NCBI RefSeq assembly: GCF_000956525.1
Contig: NZ_JYIW01000026.1
Location: forward strand, 682,001-746,000
Origin: Microbacterium oxydans
GTDB taxonomy: Bacteria; Actinomycetota; Actinomycetes; Actinomycetales; Microbacteriaceae
Reading direction: 5' to 3'
DNA: 64,000 nt
A program made the position numbers and the translations under genes. Below, piece after piece: positions 10,936-19,338 of this stretch (positions within the stretch are counted from its first letter, which is position 1; each line of letters starts with the position of its first letter). The notes under the pieces are model-generated. The model was given only the letters and a program-made list of their open reading frames with translations. It made no database searches and was not told where the DNA came from.

Positions 10936-11013
10936 ACTCCTTACACCGGGGTTCACCCCGGGCTGTCGAGGATCACTCCTCGCACCGGGGATCACCCCAG
11001 GCTATCGAGGAAG
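10936..11013. repeat. Two-copy 39-bp tandem repeat upstream of otsA
   Basis: Units 10936-10974 and 10975-11013 match at 32 of 39 positions. Each contains a dyad: CCGGGGTTCACCCCGG, perfect in unit 1, and CCGGGGATCACCCCAG in unit 2. The array fills most of the 100-bp gap between the MFS gene stop and otsA, and the Shine-Dalgarno of otsA is the ACTCCT complement at the edge of unit 1. It could be an operator or a leader structure of otsA, or a local duplication. Confidence 0.7.
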
Positions 11014-11031
11014 GCGCCCGGCGGTGGCCAG

Positions 11032-12279
11032 TCACGCCGTGACGGTGTGCCGACGACGACGCGGGTTGCTCAGGACCCAGTTCACGATGCCCGCGCCGAA
11101 CGCGACGGCGGCAGCGAACATCGGCAGCACGAGCGCCGCCGAGGTGCCGACGTTCTCGGAGATCTCGCCCGCGATTGCCGCACCGATGGACTGGCCGACG
11201 ACGATCCCGGATCCGAGCATCGTCATGACGGTCGCCGAGCGACCCAGCGGGCTGAGCGCAGCGCCGAAGCTGTACTGCGTTACGAGCGTCGGGCCGATGC
11301 CGATGCCCATGATGGCCAGGGCGAGCATCATCATCGCGGGTGAGTCGACGAGGCCGAGGAGCAATGAGCCGCTGAGCAGGATGCCGGAGAAGACGAGCCA
11401 GCGCGCCCGCAGCGAGAACGCGGGCGGCAGCCAGGCGACACCGAGCGCGAGCAGCGCTGAGCCGACGCCCATGACGCCGTAGAGGAGCCCGGCCTGCTCG
11501 GCAGCACCGCGATCCGCCATGAACGAGGTCAGCGAGGTGAGCATCGTGCCGAAGAACATGCCGACACCGAGGATGCCGAGGATCACGACGAGCAGTTGCG
11601 GGCGGAACAGCTCGGAGACCGATGAGAGCGCCTTGCCGTCTTCTCCCCTGTCCTTGGAGACGTGACGCCCGCTGGGATGGAGGGCGAACGCGCCGACGAA
11701 CACGACGGTGAGCACGGCCGCTCCGACGAGCGGCGCCCACGGAGCGATCACGGAGGCGAGGATGCCGACGATGAACGGACCGAAGACGAAGACGGTCTCA
11801 TCCGCCGCTGATTCGTACGCCATGGTGCCGGAGACGGTCTTCGCGCGCTGCTGCTCGGGCATCCGATCGCGGATGATCGTGACCAGACGCGAACGCGACA
11901 GCGGTGCGACCTGCGGCGCCGTGGCACCGATGCCGACAGCGGCGAGGAGCACGAAGGCATCAGCCGCCGTTCCGTAGACGACGACTGTGAACAGCACGAG
12001 CATCGAGCCGTTGGCGACGGCGAGGATGCTCAACACCAGGCGCTGTCCGAAACGGTCGGCCGCGGCGCCGAGCAGCGGCCCGAAGCAGGCGGTGCCGAGG
12101 CCGACGGCCGCGGAGGTGAGACCGCCGAGCGACAGCGAGCCCCTCGCGGAGACGACGACGGTCAGGACGCCGACCACCATCATGGCGAACGGAAGCCGCG
12201 CGATGAACGCGATCAGGAAGTAGGGGAATCCGGCGATGCGGAGGAGGCTCGGCTCGGCCGAGGTCTGCGTGTGTGTCAT
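11032..12279 (-). CDS. MFS transporter
   Basis: 415 residues from the ATG at 12279; a longer reading frame extends upstream but its first 63 residues are arginine-rich and unlike a transporter N-terminus. About 12 hydrophobic segments are visible, from FPYFLIAFIARLPFAMMVVG to the last helix near LPMFAAAVAFGAGIVNWVL, with the loop-2/3 region GPLLGAAADRFGQR matching the MFS A-motif. The substrate cannot be told. It lies upstream of otsA on the same strand, separated by the tandem repeat. No strong ribosome binding site is seen. Confidence 0.8.
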   Translation of the reverse strand: MTHTQTSAEPSLLRIAGFPYFLIAFIARLPFAMMVVGVLTVVVSARGSLSLGGLTSAAVGLGTACFGPLLGAAADRFGQRLVLSILAVANGSMLVLFTVVVYGTAADAFVLLAAVGIGATAPQVAPLSRSRLVTIIRDRMPEQQRAKTVSGTMAYESAADETVFVFGPFIVGILASVIAPWAPLVGAAVLTVVFVGAFALHPSGRHVSKDRGEDGKALSSVSELFRPQLLVVILGILGVGMFFGTMLTSLTSFMADRGAAEQAGLLYGVMGVGSALLALGVAWLPPAFSLRARWLVFSGILLSGSLLLGLVDSPAMMMLALAIMGIGIGPTLVTQYSFGAALSPLGRSATVMTMLGSGIVVGQSIGAAIAGEISENVGTSAALVLPMFAAAVAFGAGIVNWVLSNPRRRRHTVTA

Positions 12280-12485
12280 GGCTCTCGCGCGCCCGCGGAC
12301 GCGGTGTCGGGTGCCGCCGCTGTCCGCCGGAATGCCGGCGGCCGGTAGATACACGGTGTGCGGCCGCGGACGAGCCGCGACTCTCCCATGGTAGCGCGTG
12401 GCGCTCCCGAGCGCCTGGGAATGCGTCACCTTCTGGGATGCGCAGCCAGTTGTCAAGCCTCGGGACACCGCGAGCTGCTGGCGGG

Positions 12486-12491
12486 TACCGT
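12486..12491 (+). promoter_or_regulatory. -10-like hexamer TACCGT before the small membrane protein gene
   Basis: TACCGT lies 6 nt before the ATG at 12498. The spacer AGGAGC is also a passable Shine-Dalgarno, so leaderless use is less certain here. Confidence 0.35.
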
Positions 12492-12497
12492 AGGAGC

Positions 12498-12797
12498 ATG
12501 CGCTACCTCTTCAGCACCGGACTCATCGCCGCGATCTCCGCCGGGATCTCGCTGCTGCGTGGCACCCGTCAGGAACCCATCACGTGGCGCGCCGCGCTCT
12601 CCTGGGTGAGCTGGGGCATCACCATGGCCCTCGCGGTCGGTGCAGCGGTCGACATGAACCGCGAGCGCCGGGGCGCCCGAGTCGACGCCGACTCCCCGCA
12701 GTCGGTCAAGAAGTCGAAGAAGGCGCAGCGTCTCCAGTTCCGCTCGCAGAAGGCGCTGGCGGACGCCCAGGGGCACGCGCAGGGCAAGCGGTCCTGA
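12498..12797 (+). CDS. Small conserved membrane protein of unknown function
   Basis: 99 residues from the ATG at 12498 (AGGAGC just upstream). Two hydrophobic segments, residues about 4-20 (LFSTGLIAAISAGISLL) and 32-52 (ALSWVSWGITMALAVGAAV), are joined by a short loop and followed by a lysine/arginine/glutamine-rich soluble tail of about 45 residues (VKKSKKAQRLQFRSQKALAD). No family recognised. It is convergent with the thiolase gene and divergent from the MFS gene. Confidence 0.65.
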   Translation: MRYLFSTGLIAAISAGISLLRGTRQEPITWRAALSWVSWGITMALAVGAAVDMNRERRGARVDADSPQSVKKSKKAQRLQFRSQKALADAQGHAQGKRS

Positions 12798-12818
12798 CCT
12801 CGCGCACCCCTCGCCGAG

Positions 12819-14033
12819 TCAGCGAGTGAGGATCAGCGCCTCGCCCTGACCGCCTCCTCCGCAGAGCCCGACGGCAGCGGTGCCGCTGCCACGGCGCGCG
12901 AGTTCGTGCGCGATGTGCACCACCAGGCGGTTGCCGGATGCTCCGATCGGGTGTCCGATCGCGATTCCCCCGCCATGGATGTTCACGATCTCCGGGTCGA
13001 GCCCGAGTTCGACCTGCGACCGCGCCACGACGGCACCGAATGCCTCGTTGATCTCGACGAGGTCGAGGTCGGCCGGCGTGATCCCCTGCTTCTCGCACGC
13101 GCGTTCGATGGCGCGAGCGGGCTGCGCCTGCAGGGAGTTGTCGGGGCCGGCGGTCTGGCCGCTCGCACCGACCGTGACCAGCACCGACCAGCCCTTCGCC
13201 GCGGCGACCGCCCGCGACGTCACGACGACCGCCGATGCGCCGTCGGAGATCTGCGAGGAGTTGCCTGCCGTGATCGATCCGCCCTCCGCGAAGGCGGCGC
13301 GGAGGCCTCCGAGCGTCTCGACCGTCGTGTCGGGACGAACGCCTTCGTCGGCCGTGACGACGACCGGCTCGCCACGACGCTGCGGTACCGACACCTCGAC
13401 GATCTCGTCGGCGAAGACTCCAGCCGATTGCGCGGCGGCGGCCCGCTGGTGCGAGCGCGCCGCGACGGCATCCTGCGCCTCTCTGGTGAGTTCGTACCGG
13501 GCGTTGTGCCGCTCGGTCGAGGCGCCCATGCTCTCCCGGTCGTACGCATCGGTGAGTCCGTCGTACGCCATGTGATCGAGCACCTCGACGCTGCCGTAGG
13601 CCCAACCGTCGCGCGAGCCCATCAGGAGGTGCGGCGATCGCGTCATCGATTCCATGCCCGCGGCGACGACGACCTCCGCGTCACCGGTGCGGATCATCCG
13701 CGCGGCGTCGATGATCGCGGTGAGCCCCGACAAGCACACCTTGTTGACGGAGTGCGCTGGGACATCCCAACCGATCCCCGCGCCGATCGCGGCCTGGCGT
13801 GCAGCGTTCTGCCCGGAACCTGCGGCGAGCACCTGCCCGACGATGACCGCGTCGACATCCGCCGGATCGATCGACCCCTGCTCGAGCGCACCCGCGATCG
13901 CGAACGAACCGAGCTGCGGCGCCGTGAATGAGGCGAGCTGCCCCTTCAGCCGTCCCTGCGGGGTGCGCGCGGCTGCGACGATGACGATGTCCGCGCCGGT
14001 GTCGTCGTTCTCAGCAATGACTGCCTCAACCAT
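12819..14033 (-). CDS. Acetyl-CoA C-acetyltransferase (thiolase)
   Basis: 404 residues. The acylated cysteine is in [11 protein letters not shown] (around residue 96), and the C-terminal catalytic His and Cys are in [14 protein letters not shown] and [10 protein letters not shown]. The sequence looks like AtoB/PhaA-type acetoacetyl-CoA thiolase rather than beta-ketoadipyl-CoA thiolase. Its start overlaps the last 8 nt of the CoA-transferase B gene, so the genes are coupled. With the CoA transferase it would activate acetoacetate and split acetoacetyl-CoA to two acetyl-CoA. Confidence 0.9.
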   Translation of the reverse strand: MVEAVIAENDDTGADIVIVAAARTPQGRLKGQLASFTAPQLGSFAIAGALEQGSIDPADVDAVIVGQVLAAGSGQNAARQAAIGAGIGWDVPAHSVNKVCLSGLTAIIDAARMIRTGDAEVVVAAGMESMTRSPHLLMGSRDGWAYGSVEVLDHMAYDGLTDAYDRESMGASTERHNARYELTREAQDAVAARSHQRAAAAQSAGVFADEIVEVSVPQRRGEPVVVTADEGVRPDTTVETLGGLRAAFAEGGSITAGNSSQISDGASAVVVTSRAVAAAKGWSVLVTVGASGQTAGPDNSLQAQPARAIERACEKQGITPADLDLVEINEAFGAVVARSQVELGLDPEIVNIHGGGIAIGHPIGASGNRLVVHIAHELARRGSGTAAVGLCGGGGQGEALILTR

Positions 14034-14697
14034 GGTTCGCTCCTGTGCTCTGATTCCTGAGTTCGGTGTGGACGGTCAGCGGAGGCTCGGTCGCCGCGAT
14101 CACGTCATCGATCGTGACGCCTGGAGCCGTCTCGACGAGCACGAGCCCTCCATCCGTCACATCGATGACCGCAAGATCCGTGATGATGCGATCGACGACG
14201 CCACGGCCGGTCAGTGGCAACGAGCACTCGTGCACGATCTTGGCGGAGCCGTCTTTGGCGACGTGCTCCATGAGCACGATCACCCGGCCGGCGCCATGGA
14301 CGAGGTCCATCGCGCCACCCGGCCCCTTGACCATCTTGCCCGGGATCATCCAGTTCGCCAGGTCACCGCCGGCCGACACCTGCATCGCGCCGAGGATCGC
14401 AGCATCGATCTTGCCGCCGCGGATCATGCCGAAGCTCGTCGCCGAGTCGAAGAACGCGGCTCCCGGGAGCACCGTCACGGTCTCCTTGCCGGCGTTGATG
14501 AGGTCGGGGTCGACCGCCGCCTCGCTCGGATACGGGCCGACGCCGAGGATGCCGTTCTCGGACTGCAGCACGACGGTCACGCCTGCCGGTACGTGGTTGG
14601 GCACGAGCGTCGGCAGACCGATGCCGAGGTTCGCGTAGGCGCCATCCTGCAGCTCTGCGGCTGCGCGGGCTGCCATCTCGTCTCGAGTGAGTGCCAT
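14026..14697 (-). CDS. scoB: 3-oxoacid (succinyl-CoA:acetoacetate) CoA-transferase subunit B
   Basis: 223 residues. The catalytic glutamate motif of family I CoA transferases is in [11 protein letters not shown]. It forms an A2B2 or similar complex with the subunit encoded 1 nt upstream (14699-15487). The next gene is an acetoacetyl-CoA-type thiolase, pointing to ketone-body or acetoacetate use rather than the beta-ketoadipate pathway, although pcaIJF is the main alternative reading of an IclR-linked A/B/thiolase set. Confidence 0.88.
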   Translation of the reverse strand: MALTRDEMAARAAAELQDGAYANLGIGLPTLVPNHVPAGVTVVLQSENGILGVGPYPSEAAVDPDLINAGKETVTVLPGAAFFDSATSFGMIRGGKIDAAILGAMQVSAGGDLANWMIPGKMVKGPGGAMDLVHGAGRVIVLMEHVAKDGSAKIVHECSLPLTGRGVVDRIITDLAVIDVTDGGLVLVETAPGVTIDDVIAATEPPLTVHTELRNQSTGANHG

Positions 14698-14698
14698 C

Positions 14699-15487
14699 TC
14701 AGGCTCCTTCCGTCGCCGCTGCGTGGTCGGAGACCGTGCGCCGCTCGATGCGCTTGGGAATATCGACGCCCACCTCGACGATCCGATGCACGAAGACCCC
14801 GGGGAGGTGGATGCGGTCGGGGTCGAGTTCCCCGGGTTCGACGAGCTGTTCGACCTGCGCGATGCAGACCCGGCCGGCCATGGCCGCGAGCGGGTTGAAG
14901 TTGCGAGCCGCCTTGTTGAAGATCAGGTTGCCGTGCCGGTCGCCCACCAGAGCGTGCACGAGCGCGTAGTCGGTGGTGATGGCCTCTTCCAGCACGAAGT
15001 CGCGGCTCTCGCCGTCGACCTCGAACGAACGCACGTCCTTGGGCGGCGATGCGACCGCGATCGTTCCGTCTGGGCTGTAACGCCGCGGGAGTCCACCTTC
15101 GGCGACCTGTGTGCCGACACCGGTCTGCGTGAAGAACGCGGCGATGCCGGATCCGCCTGCCCGGAGCTTCTCGGCCAGCGTGCCCTGCGGGGTGAGCTCG
15201 AGTTCCAGCTCGCCGCTGAGGAACTGCCGCTCGAACTCCTTGTTCTCGCCGACGTAGGACGAGGTCATCTTCCGGATGCGTCCGGCGCCGAGCAGCACTC
15301 CGAGACCCCAGTCGTCGACGCCGCAGTTGTTGCTCACGACGCTCAGATCGCTGGTGCCCTGCGCGAGCAACGCCTCGATCAGCGCGATCGGGTTGCCGGA
15401 GAGGCCGAACCCTCCGACCGCGAGCGACGCCCCGTCCGGGATGTCGGCGACAGCATCCGCCGCCGTGGACCATTCTTTGTCGATCAC
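14699..15487 (-). CDS. scoA: 3-oxoacid CoA-transferase subunit A
   Basis: 262 residues from a GTG at 15487 with GAAGGAG 6 nt upstream; a longer frame to 15733 would run into the divergent regulator and is rejected. Visible SCOT-like features are [17 protein letters not shown] near residue 28, [12 protein letters not shown], and [12 protein letters not shown], which is typical of the succinyl-CoA:3-ketoacid group. It is the first gene of scoA-scoB-thiolase and is divergent from the IclR regulator across a 102-bp gap. Confidence 0.88.
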   Translation of the reverse strand: MIDKEWSTAADAVADIPDGASLAVGGFGLSGNPIALIEALLAQGTSDLSVVSNNCGVDDWGLGVLLGAGRIRKMTSSYVGENKEFERQFLSGELELELTPQGTLAEKLRAGGSGIAAFFTQTGVGTQVAEGGLPRRYSPDGTIAVASPPKDVRSFEVDGESRDFVLEEAITTDYALVHALVGDRHGNLIFNKAARNFNPLAAMAGRVCIAQVEQLVEPGELDPDRIHLPGVFVHRIVEVGVDIPKRIERRTVSDHAAATEGA

Positions 15488-15576
15488 GCGCACTCCTTCG
15501 AACCGTGTGATTCCAGCCTCGCCCCGTGTCGTCCGCGAGCGATAGCCGGTTCTTGCGATGTGGTCGATCCGGGGGC

Positions 15577-15582
15577 TAGCGT
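15577..15582 (+). promoter_or_regulatory. -10 hexamer of the IclR regulator gene
   Basis: TAGCGT, 7 nt before the ATG at 15590, with no Shine-Dalgarno between them. TTGCGA at about 15553 could be a weak -35. Confidence 0.45.
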
Positions 15583-15589
15583 CCACATT

Positions 15590-16375
15590 ATGGAACCAAA
15601 TCGAAGCGTGCCCGGAGCGCAGGCGATCGCCCGAGCCGCCCGCCTGCTCCGGCTCGTGACAGCAAGCGGTCCGGGTGGCGCAGCACTGCAGGAACTCGCA
15701 CGCGACGCAGACCTCTCCCGCTCCACAGCGCATCGCTTGCTGACCGCGCTCAGAGCTGAGGGCCTGGTCGACCGGGACGACGACAGCACCCGCTGGATGC
15801 CTGGGCCTGAGCTGTTCCTGATGGGCACCGTGGCCGCAGCACGCTACGACGTCACGGCGCTCGCCCGCGACCTGGTGCGCTCGCTCGCGGTCAAGACCGA
15901 GGAGAGCGCGTTCTTCTCGGCGAGGCGCGCCGATGAGACCGTCTGCCTGCTCCGCGAGGAGGGGTCATTCCCGATCCGTTCGTTCGTGTTGAGCGAGGGC
16001 GTGCGCTTCCCTCTCGGTGTCGCGAGTGCAGGACTGGCGATCCTGGCCTTCCTGCCGGACCACGATGTGGATGCCTACCTCGAGCGCCATCCCGAGCTCG
16101 AGGAGAGCTGGGGCGGCCAGCACCGCGAGGGCCCGCTGCGCACCAGGCTCGCTGAGACGAAGGGGCGCGGGTATGCGATCAACCCCGGGCTCATCGTCGA
16201 GGGCAGTTGGGGCATGGGGGCCGCCGTCTTCGATCGCGCCGGCCGTCCGGAATGGGCGCTGAGCTTGACCGGCGTGGCGTTCCGCTTCGGCCCTGAGCGC
16301 ATCGCCGAACTCGGTCGCACGCTGCTCGCCCACGCGCATGAGCTCTCGGCCCGCATCGCGAACGCTCGGCGCTGA
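15590..16375 (+). CDS. IclR-family transcriptional regulator
   Basis: 261 residues from the ATG at 15590; the frame is open much further upstream, but only because it is antisense to scoA. An N-terminal winged HTH (LQELARDADLSRSTAHRLLTAL, residues about 33-54) is followed by the IclR effector domain, with the conserved region SVGVASAG-like FPLGVASAGLAILAFL and GYAINPGLIVEGSWGMGAAVFD. Divergent placement makes it the likely regulator of the CoA-transferase/thiolase operon. It probably starts leaderless. The MarR gene follows 57 bp downstream. Confidence 0.88.
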   Translation: MEPNRSVPGAQAIARAARLLRLVTASGPGGAALQELARDADLSRSTAHRLLTALRAEGLVDRDDDSTRWMPGPELFLMGTVAAARYDVTALARDLVRSLAVKTEESAFFSARRADETVCLLREEGSFPIRSFVLSEGVRFPLGVASAGLAILAFLPDHDVDAYLERHPELEESWGGQHREGPLRTRLAETKGRGYAINPGLIVEGSWGMGAAVFDRAGRPEWALSLTGVAFRFGPERIAELGRTLLAHAHELSARIANARR

Positions 16376-16406
16376 CACCTCTGGATCCATACGACACGAC
16401 CGTTGC

Positions 16407-16434
16407 ATACCAACAGGTATATACTCTTTGGTAT
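16407..16434 (+). promoter_or_regulatory. MarR autoregulatory promoter/operator
   Basis: ATACC-AACA-GGTAT (16407-16420) is a perfect 5-bp-arm dyad, and ATACCAA (16407-16413) pairs again with TTGGTAT (16428-16434), which includes the first bases of the MarR start codon. The -10 TATACT (16420-16425) sits between the half-sites, 7 nt before the ATG at 16433. A bound MarR dimer would cover the promoter and the start of the leaderless mRNA. Confidence 0.6.
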
Positions 16435-16870
16435 GGAACGTGTTGACGTCATCCCCTCTCTCGTCCTCTCCGCGTATGCACTTGCCCGCATCGCGGCGCA
16501 GGATGCCGGTAACGAAGCCCCAGCCGCCCAGTGGCGCGTCCTGAGCCTGCTCGAGCAGCAGGGCGGCCGACGAGTGGGTGAGCTCGCCCAAGCGGCCCGC
16601 ACCACGCAGCCGGGGATGACGCGACTGATCGGCACGCTGGAACGTGACGGGCTGGTCAGCCGCTCCCCCGATGCCGCCGACTCCCGCGGAATCGTCGTCG
16701 ACATCACGAAGGCCGGAGCGTCCGCGCTGACCGCCTGGCGGGCGGAGTTCCGCGACACGCTGGCCCCACGCTTCGCCGGACTGGGCGACGAGGACTGGGC
16801 CGCCATCACCCGCGCTGCGGAGATCCTCGCAGCGCACACCGACACCGAACGAGATGGAGCACACCGATGA
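16433..16870 (+). CDS. MarR-family transcriptional regulator
   Basis: 145 residues from the ATG at 16433. A central winged HTH is visible (RVGELAQAARTTQPGMTRLIGTLERDGLV, residues about 46-74, then the wing DAADSRGIVVDITKAG). Its last 4 nt overlap the start of an MFS exporter gene, so the two are one operon. It probably represses the operon until a toxic or phenolic ligand binds. Nested inverted repeats over its promoter support autoregulation. Confidence 0.9.
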   Translation: MERVDVIPSLVLSAYALARIAAQDAGNEAPAAQWRVLSLLEQQGGRRVGELAQAARTTQPGMTRLIGTLERDGLVSRSPDAADSRGIVVDITKAGASALTAWRAEFRDTLAPRFAGLGDEDWAAITRAAEILAAHTDTERDGAHR

Positions 16871-18096
16871 GCGGCACACCCACCGCATCCCCTTGGAAGC
16901 AGCCGGCGCAGGTCTGGGCGGTCGCATTCGCGTGCGTCGTGGCCTTCATGGGCATCGGCCTGGTCGACCCGATCCTCCCGGCCATCGCGGAGTCCCTGCA
17001 GGCGAGCCCGGTCGAGACCGAGCTGCTCTTCACGAGCTACCTTCTGGTCACCGGACTCGCGATGCTCGTGACGAGCTGGATCTCGAGCCGCATCGGCGCG
17101 AAATCGACCCTGCTGATCGGCCTCGGCCTGATCGTCGTGTTCGCATTCCTGTGCGCGATCAGCGGGAGCGTCGACGCCGTGATCGGTTTCCGCGCCGGTT
17201 GGGGTCTCGGCAACGCACTCTTCATCTCGACCGCCCTCGCCACCATCGTGGGCGCGGCATCCGGTGGCAGCAGCGCCGCGATCGTCCTGTACGAGGCCGC
17301 GCTCGGCCTCGGCATCGCGATCGGCCCGCTTCTCGGCGGTCTCCTCGGCGAGCAGAGCTGGCGCGGACCGTTCTTCGGCGTGGTCGTCCTGATGGCCATC
17401 GCCTTCGTCGCGGTGCTCGTGCTGCTGCGCGGCCCGCGCGAAGAGCGGAAGCCGATCGCGTTCTCCGCGCCGTTCACGGCACTGCGTCGCCCAGCACTCG
17501 CGATCCTGGCGGTCGCCGCACTCTTCTACAACATCGGCTTCTTCGTGCTGCTGGCGTTCTCGCCGTTCCCGCTCGGCTTCGGCGCGATGGGCATCGGTCT
17601 CACGTTCTTCGGCTGGGGCGTCGCACTCGCCGTCACGAGTGTCTGGGTCGCGCCGGTGCTGATGCGCCGGATGCCCCGCACGCGCATCATCCTGCTCGTC
17701 CTGCCGCTGCTCGCCGTCGATCTCGTCGTCGCCGGCCTGGTCGTGGGCAGCGCCGGCGCCCTCGTCGCCTGCATCGTCGTCGGCGGTCTGCTCCTCGGCG
17801 TGATGAACACCGTGCTCACCGAGGCCGTGATGGAGGCGACGGATCTCCCCCGCTCGGTGGCATCCTCGTCGTACTCCGCCGTCCGCTTCCTCGGCGGGGC
17901 GATGGCTCCCCCGATCGCCGCACTGCTGTGGCACGCGACCAACGCGACGGTGCCCTACCTGTTCGCTGCCGCCGCGGTCCTGGTGGCAGCCCTGACGGTG
18001 TTCCTCGGCCGTAAAGTGCTCGCGCACATCGACGATGCGCCGGCTGACGCCGCTGTCGAAGACGCCGAGGCGATCCTCATCGGCGACGCGGCCTGA
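16867..18096 (+). CDS. MFS efflux transporter (MarR-linked)
   Basis: 409 residues with 12 predicted membrane segments. The first helix region carries GIGLVDPILPAIAESL, typical of drug:H+ antiporter MFS proteins, and motif-A-like SRIGAKSTLLIGLG follows helix 2. The C-terminal tail (about residues 385-409) is acidic. The start ATG overlaps the MarR stop (ATGA), giving translational coupling. Substrate unknown; drug or metabolite export is inferred from the MarR pairing. Confidence 0.87.
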   Translation: MSGTPTASPWKQPAQVWAVAFACVVAFMGIGLVDPILPAIAESLQASPVETELLFTSYLLVTGLAMLVTSWISSRIGAKSTLLIGLGLIVVFAFLCAISGSVDAVIGFRAGWGLGNALFISTALATIVGAASGGSSAAIVLYEAALGLGIAIGPLLGGLLGEQSWRGPFFGVVVLMAIAFVAVLVLLRGPREERKPIAFSAPFTALRRPALAILAVAALFYNIGFFVLLAFSPFPLGFGAMGIGLTFFGWGVALAVTSVWVAPVLMRRMPRTRIILLVLPLLAVDLVVAGLVVGSAGALVACIVVGGLLLGVMNTVLTEAVMEATDLPRSVASSSYSAVRFLGGAMAPPIAALLWHATNATVPYLFAAAAVLVAALTVFLGRKVLAHIDDAPADAAVEDAEAILIGDAA

Positions 18097-18135
18097 CCCG
18101 CGACGCGCCCGGGAGGCACACTGGCCGAGCTCGAT

Positions 18136-18164
18136 TTCACATGCCGTCGATCGACTGGTAATGT
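18136..18164 (+). promoter_or_regulatory. Promoter of tRNA-Lys
   Basis: TTCACA (18136-18141), 17-nt spacer, TAATGT (18159-18164). Transcription would begin about 25 nt before the tRNA. Confidence 0.6.
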
Positions 18165-18195
18165 AATTCCTCGGCCGGGGTTCTTCCCAGGCCAC

Positions 18196-18268
18196 GCACC
18201 TCTAGCTCAATCGGCAGAGCAACTGACTCTTAATCAGTGGGTTCTCGGTTCAAGTCCGAGGGGGTGCA
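18196..18268 (+). tRNA. tRNA-Lys (anticodon CTT)
   Basis: A 73-nt cloverleaf. The acceptor stem GCACCTC pairs with GGGGTGC (one T-G pair), the discriminator is A at 18268, and CCA is not encoded. The D arm is TAGCTCAATCGGCAGAGCA, the anticodon stem is ACTGA/TCAGT with loop CTCTTAA and anticodon CTT at 18229-18231, and the T arm contains GGTTCAAGTCC. A strong terminator begins 8 nt after the gene, and its 3' half is the core repeat of an integrated element. Confidence 0.96.
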
Positions 18269-18275
18269 CGGATCA

Positions 18276-18309
18276 GCCTCGATGACTCTCGCCAGTCATC
18301 GAGGCTTTT
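18276..18309 (+). terminator. Intrinsic terminator of tRNA-Lys
   Basis: 12-bp perfect stem GCCTCGATGACT / AGTCATCGAGGC with loop CTCGCC, followed by TTTTCTGCTT. From 18285 on it forms the left copy of the 31-bp att-like repeat. Confidence 0.88.
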
Positions 18310-18315
18310 CTGCTT
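18285..18315 (+). repeat. 31-bp direct repeat, left copy (attL-like)
   Basis: Starts ACTCTCGCCAGTCATC and ends TTTTCTGCTT; identical over all 31 bases to 20302-20332 and different at both outer flanks. It consists of part of the stem, the loop and the T-run of the tRNA-Lys terminator. Confidence 0.85.
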
Positions 18316-18414
18316 CCTGCCTCTGATGCTGGTGCACCGGCTGACTTGGCGACAGCGCGAAACCAGCGCGTGTCTCAGTGGGGCAGGGTTCGACGCATCG
18401 GAGAGGATGGGCGT

Positions 18415-19257
18415 ATGGCTTGGTATCCGATTGGCAGCACTCCCGAGAAGCAGGCGGCCCTTGTCTCTGGTATCCCGATGTGGATGCGTCGCCCACTGGC
18501 CGGGTGGTTGGAGCCGCTCATCACGCCGACGGGTTCGCGCGAAGCCAAGGTGTTGCGCGTCTTTGACCAGAAGCGGCGCATACCCGGCGTCCTGTACAGC
18601 GGACTGATGGAGGACTACGGTTTCCGCCAGCTCGAATCACACCTCAACGACTATCCGAGCGAGTACATCCAACTACTGGACTTCATGGTCTACACGCTCA
18701 CGGCTGCTGAGTACGATTCCACGCTCAGCGATTTGGATCGGATTCTCCTCGACTGTGGGTCAGAGTGGAAAATCGGCATACGCGCCGGATTGGCTGGTCT
18801 CGAGAAGCGCGTTCCCGAGGGAGTGCAGGAGGCCGCAGACACGGCGATGTCAACACCGGGGCACGCTGGCCCCCTGCTCTCGGAGGCTTGGCACGCCGTT
18901 TTCGGGGTGGACCCCAAGCCCGAGACGGGTTATCGTCAAGCGGTGCTCGCGGTCGAGGCCGCTGCGATCCCGACCGTGATTCCGTCCGACCCGAACGCGA
19001 CCCTCGGCAAAGTTTTCGCGGTGATGCGTGATCAGAAAGACTGGGCGCTCGATATCAAGAAGCAGCACAAGGACCACCCGAGCACAGCTGTGCTCCTGGG
19101 CATGGTGCAGATGCTCTGGGCAGGTCAGGGTCGTCACGCGGGCCAGCCGGACTGGGCGCCTAACACACAGGCTGAGGCTGAGGCTGAGGCGGCAGTGATG
19201 CTGGCAGTACCGCTGGTGCAGTGGTTCTCGTCTGGTGCTATCGCCCGTCGCCCCTAG
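18415..19257 (+). CDS. Orphan protein of unknown function, element cargo 1
   Basis: 280 residues from the ATG at 18415, chosen because GAGAGGA lies 7 nt upstream; a start at 18346 is possible but poorly supported. No signal peptide or membrane segment is seen. The N-terminal part is tryptophan- and proline-containing (MAWYPIGSTPEKQ, MWMRRPLAGWLEPL). The C-terminal 70 residues carry LWAGQGRHAGQ, an alanine/glutamate run (AEAEAEAAVML) and AVPLVQWF. By eye this tail resembles C-terminal domains of some abortive-infection-like actinobacterial proteins, but I cannot confirm a family. Its position in a decayed element makes a defence or element-maintenance role plausible but unproven. Confidence 0.6.
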   Translation: MAWYPIGSTPEKQAALVSGIPMWMRRPLAGWLEPLITPTGSREAKVLRVFDQKRRIPGVLYSGLMEDYGFRQLESHLNDYPSEYIQLLDFMVYTLTAAEYDSTLSDLDRILLDCGSEWKIGIRAGLAGLEKRVPEGVQEAADTAMSTPGHAGPLLSEAWHAVFGVDPKPETGYRQAVLAVEAAAIPTVIPSDPNATLGKVFAVMRDQKDWALDIKKQHKDHPSTAVLLGMVQMLWAGQGRHAGQPDWAPNTQAEAEAEAAVMLAVPLVQWFSSGAIARRP

Positions 19258-19338
19258 ACTGCCCGGCCGTAGCGGAGTTACGTTCGCGGCCTGCGCCCCA
19301 GCTGGACGGGTGTCGGCGAGCTAGGGCAGTATGAGCAC

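Noticed and set aside
16075..18195. 706-codon minus-strand frame across the IclR-MarR-MFS genes
   Set aside because: It spans three well-supported plus-strand genes and has no family motif.
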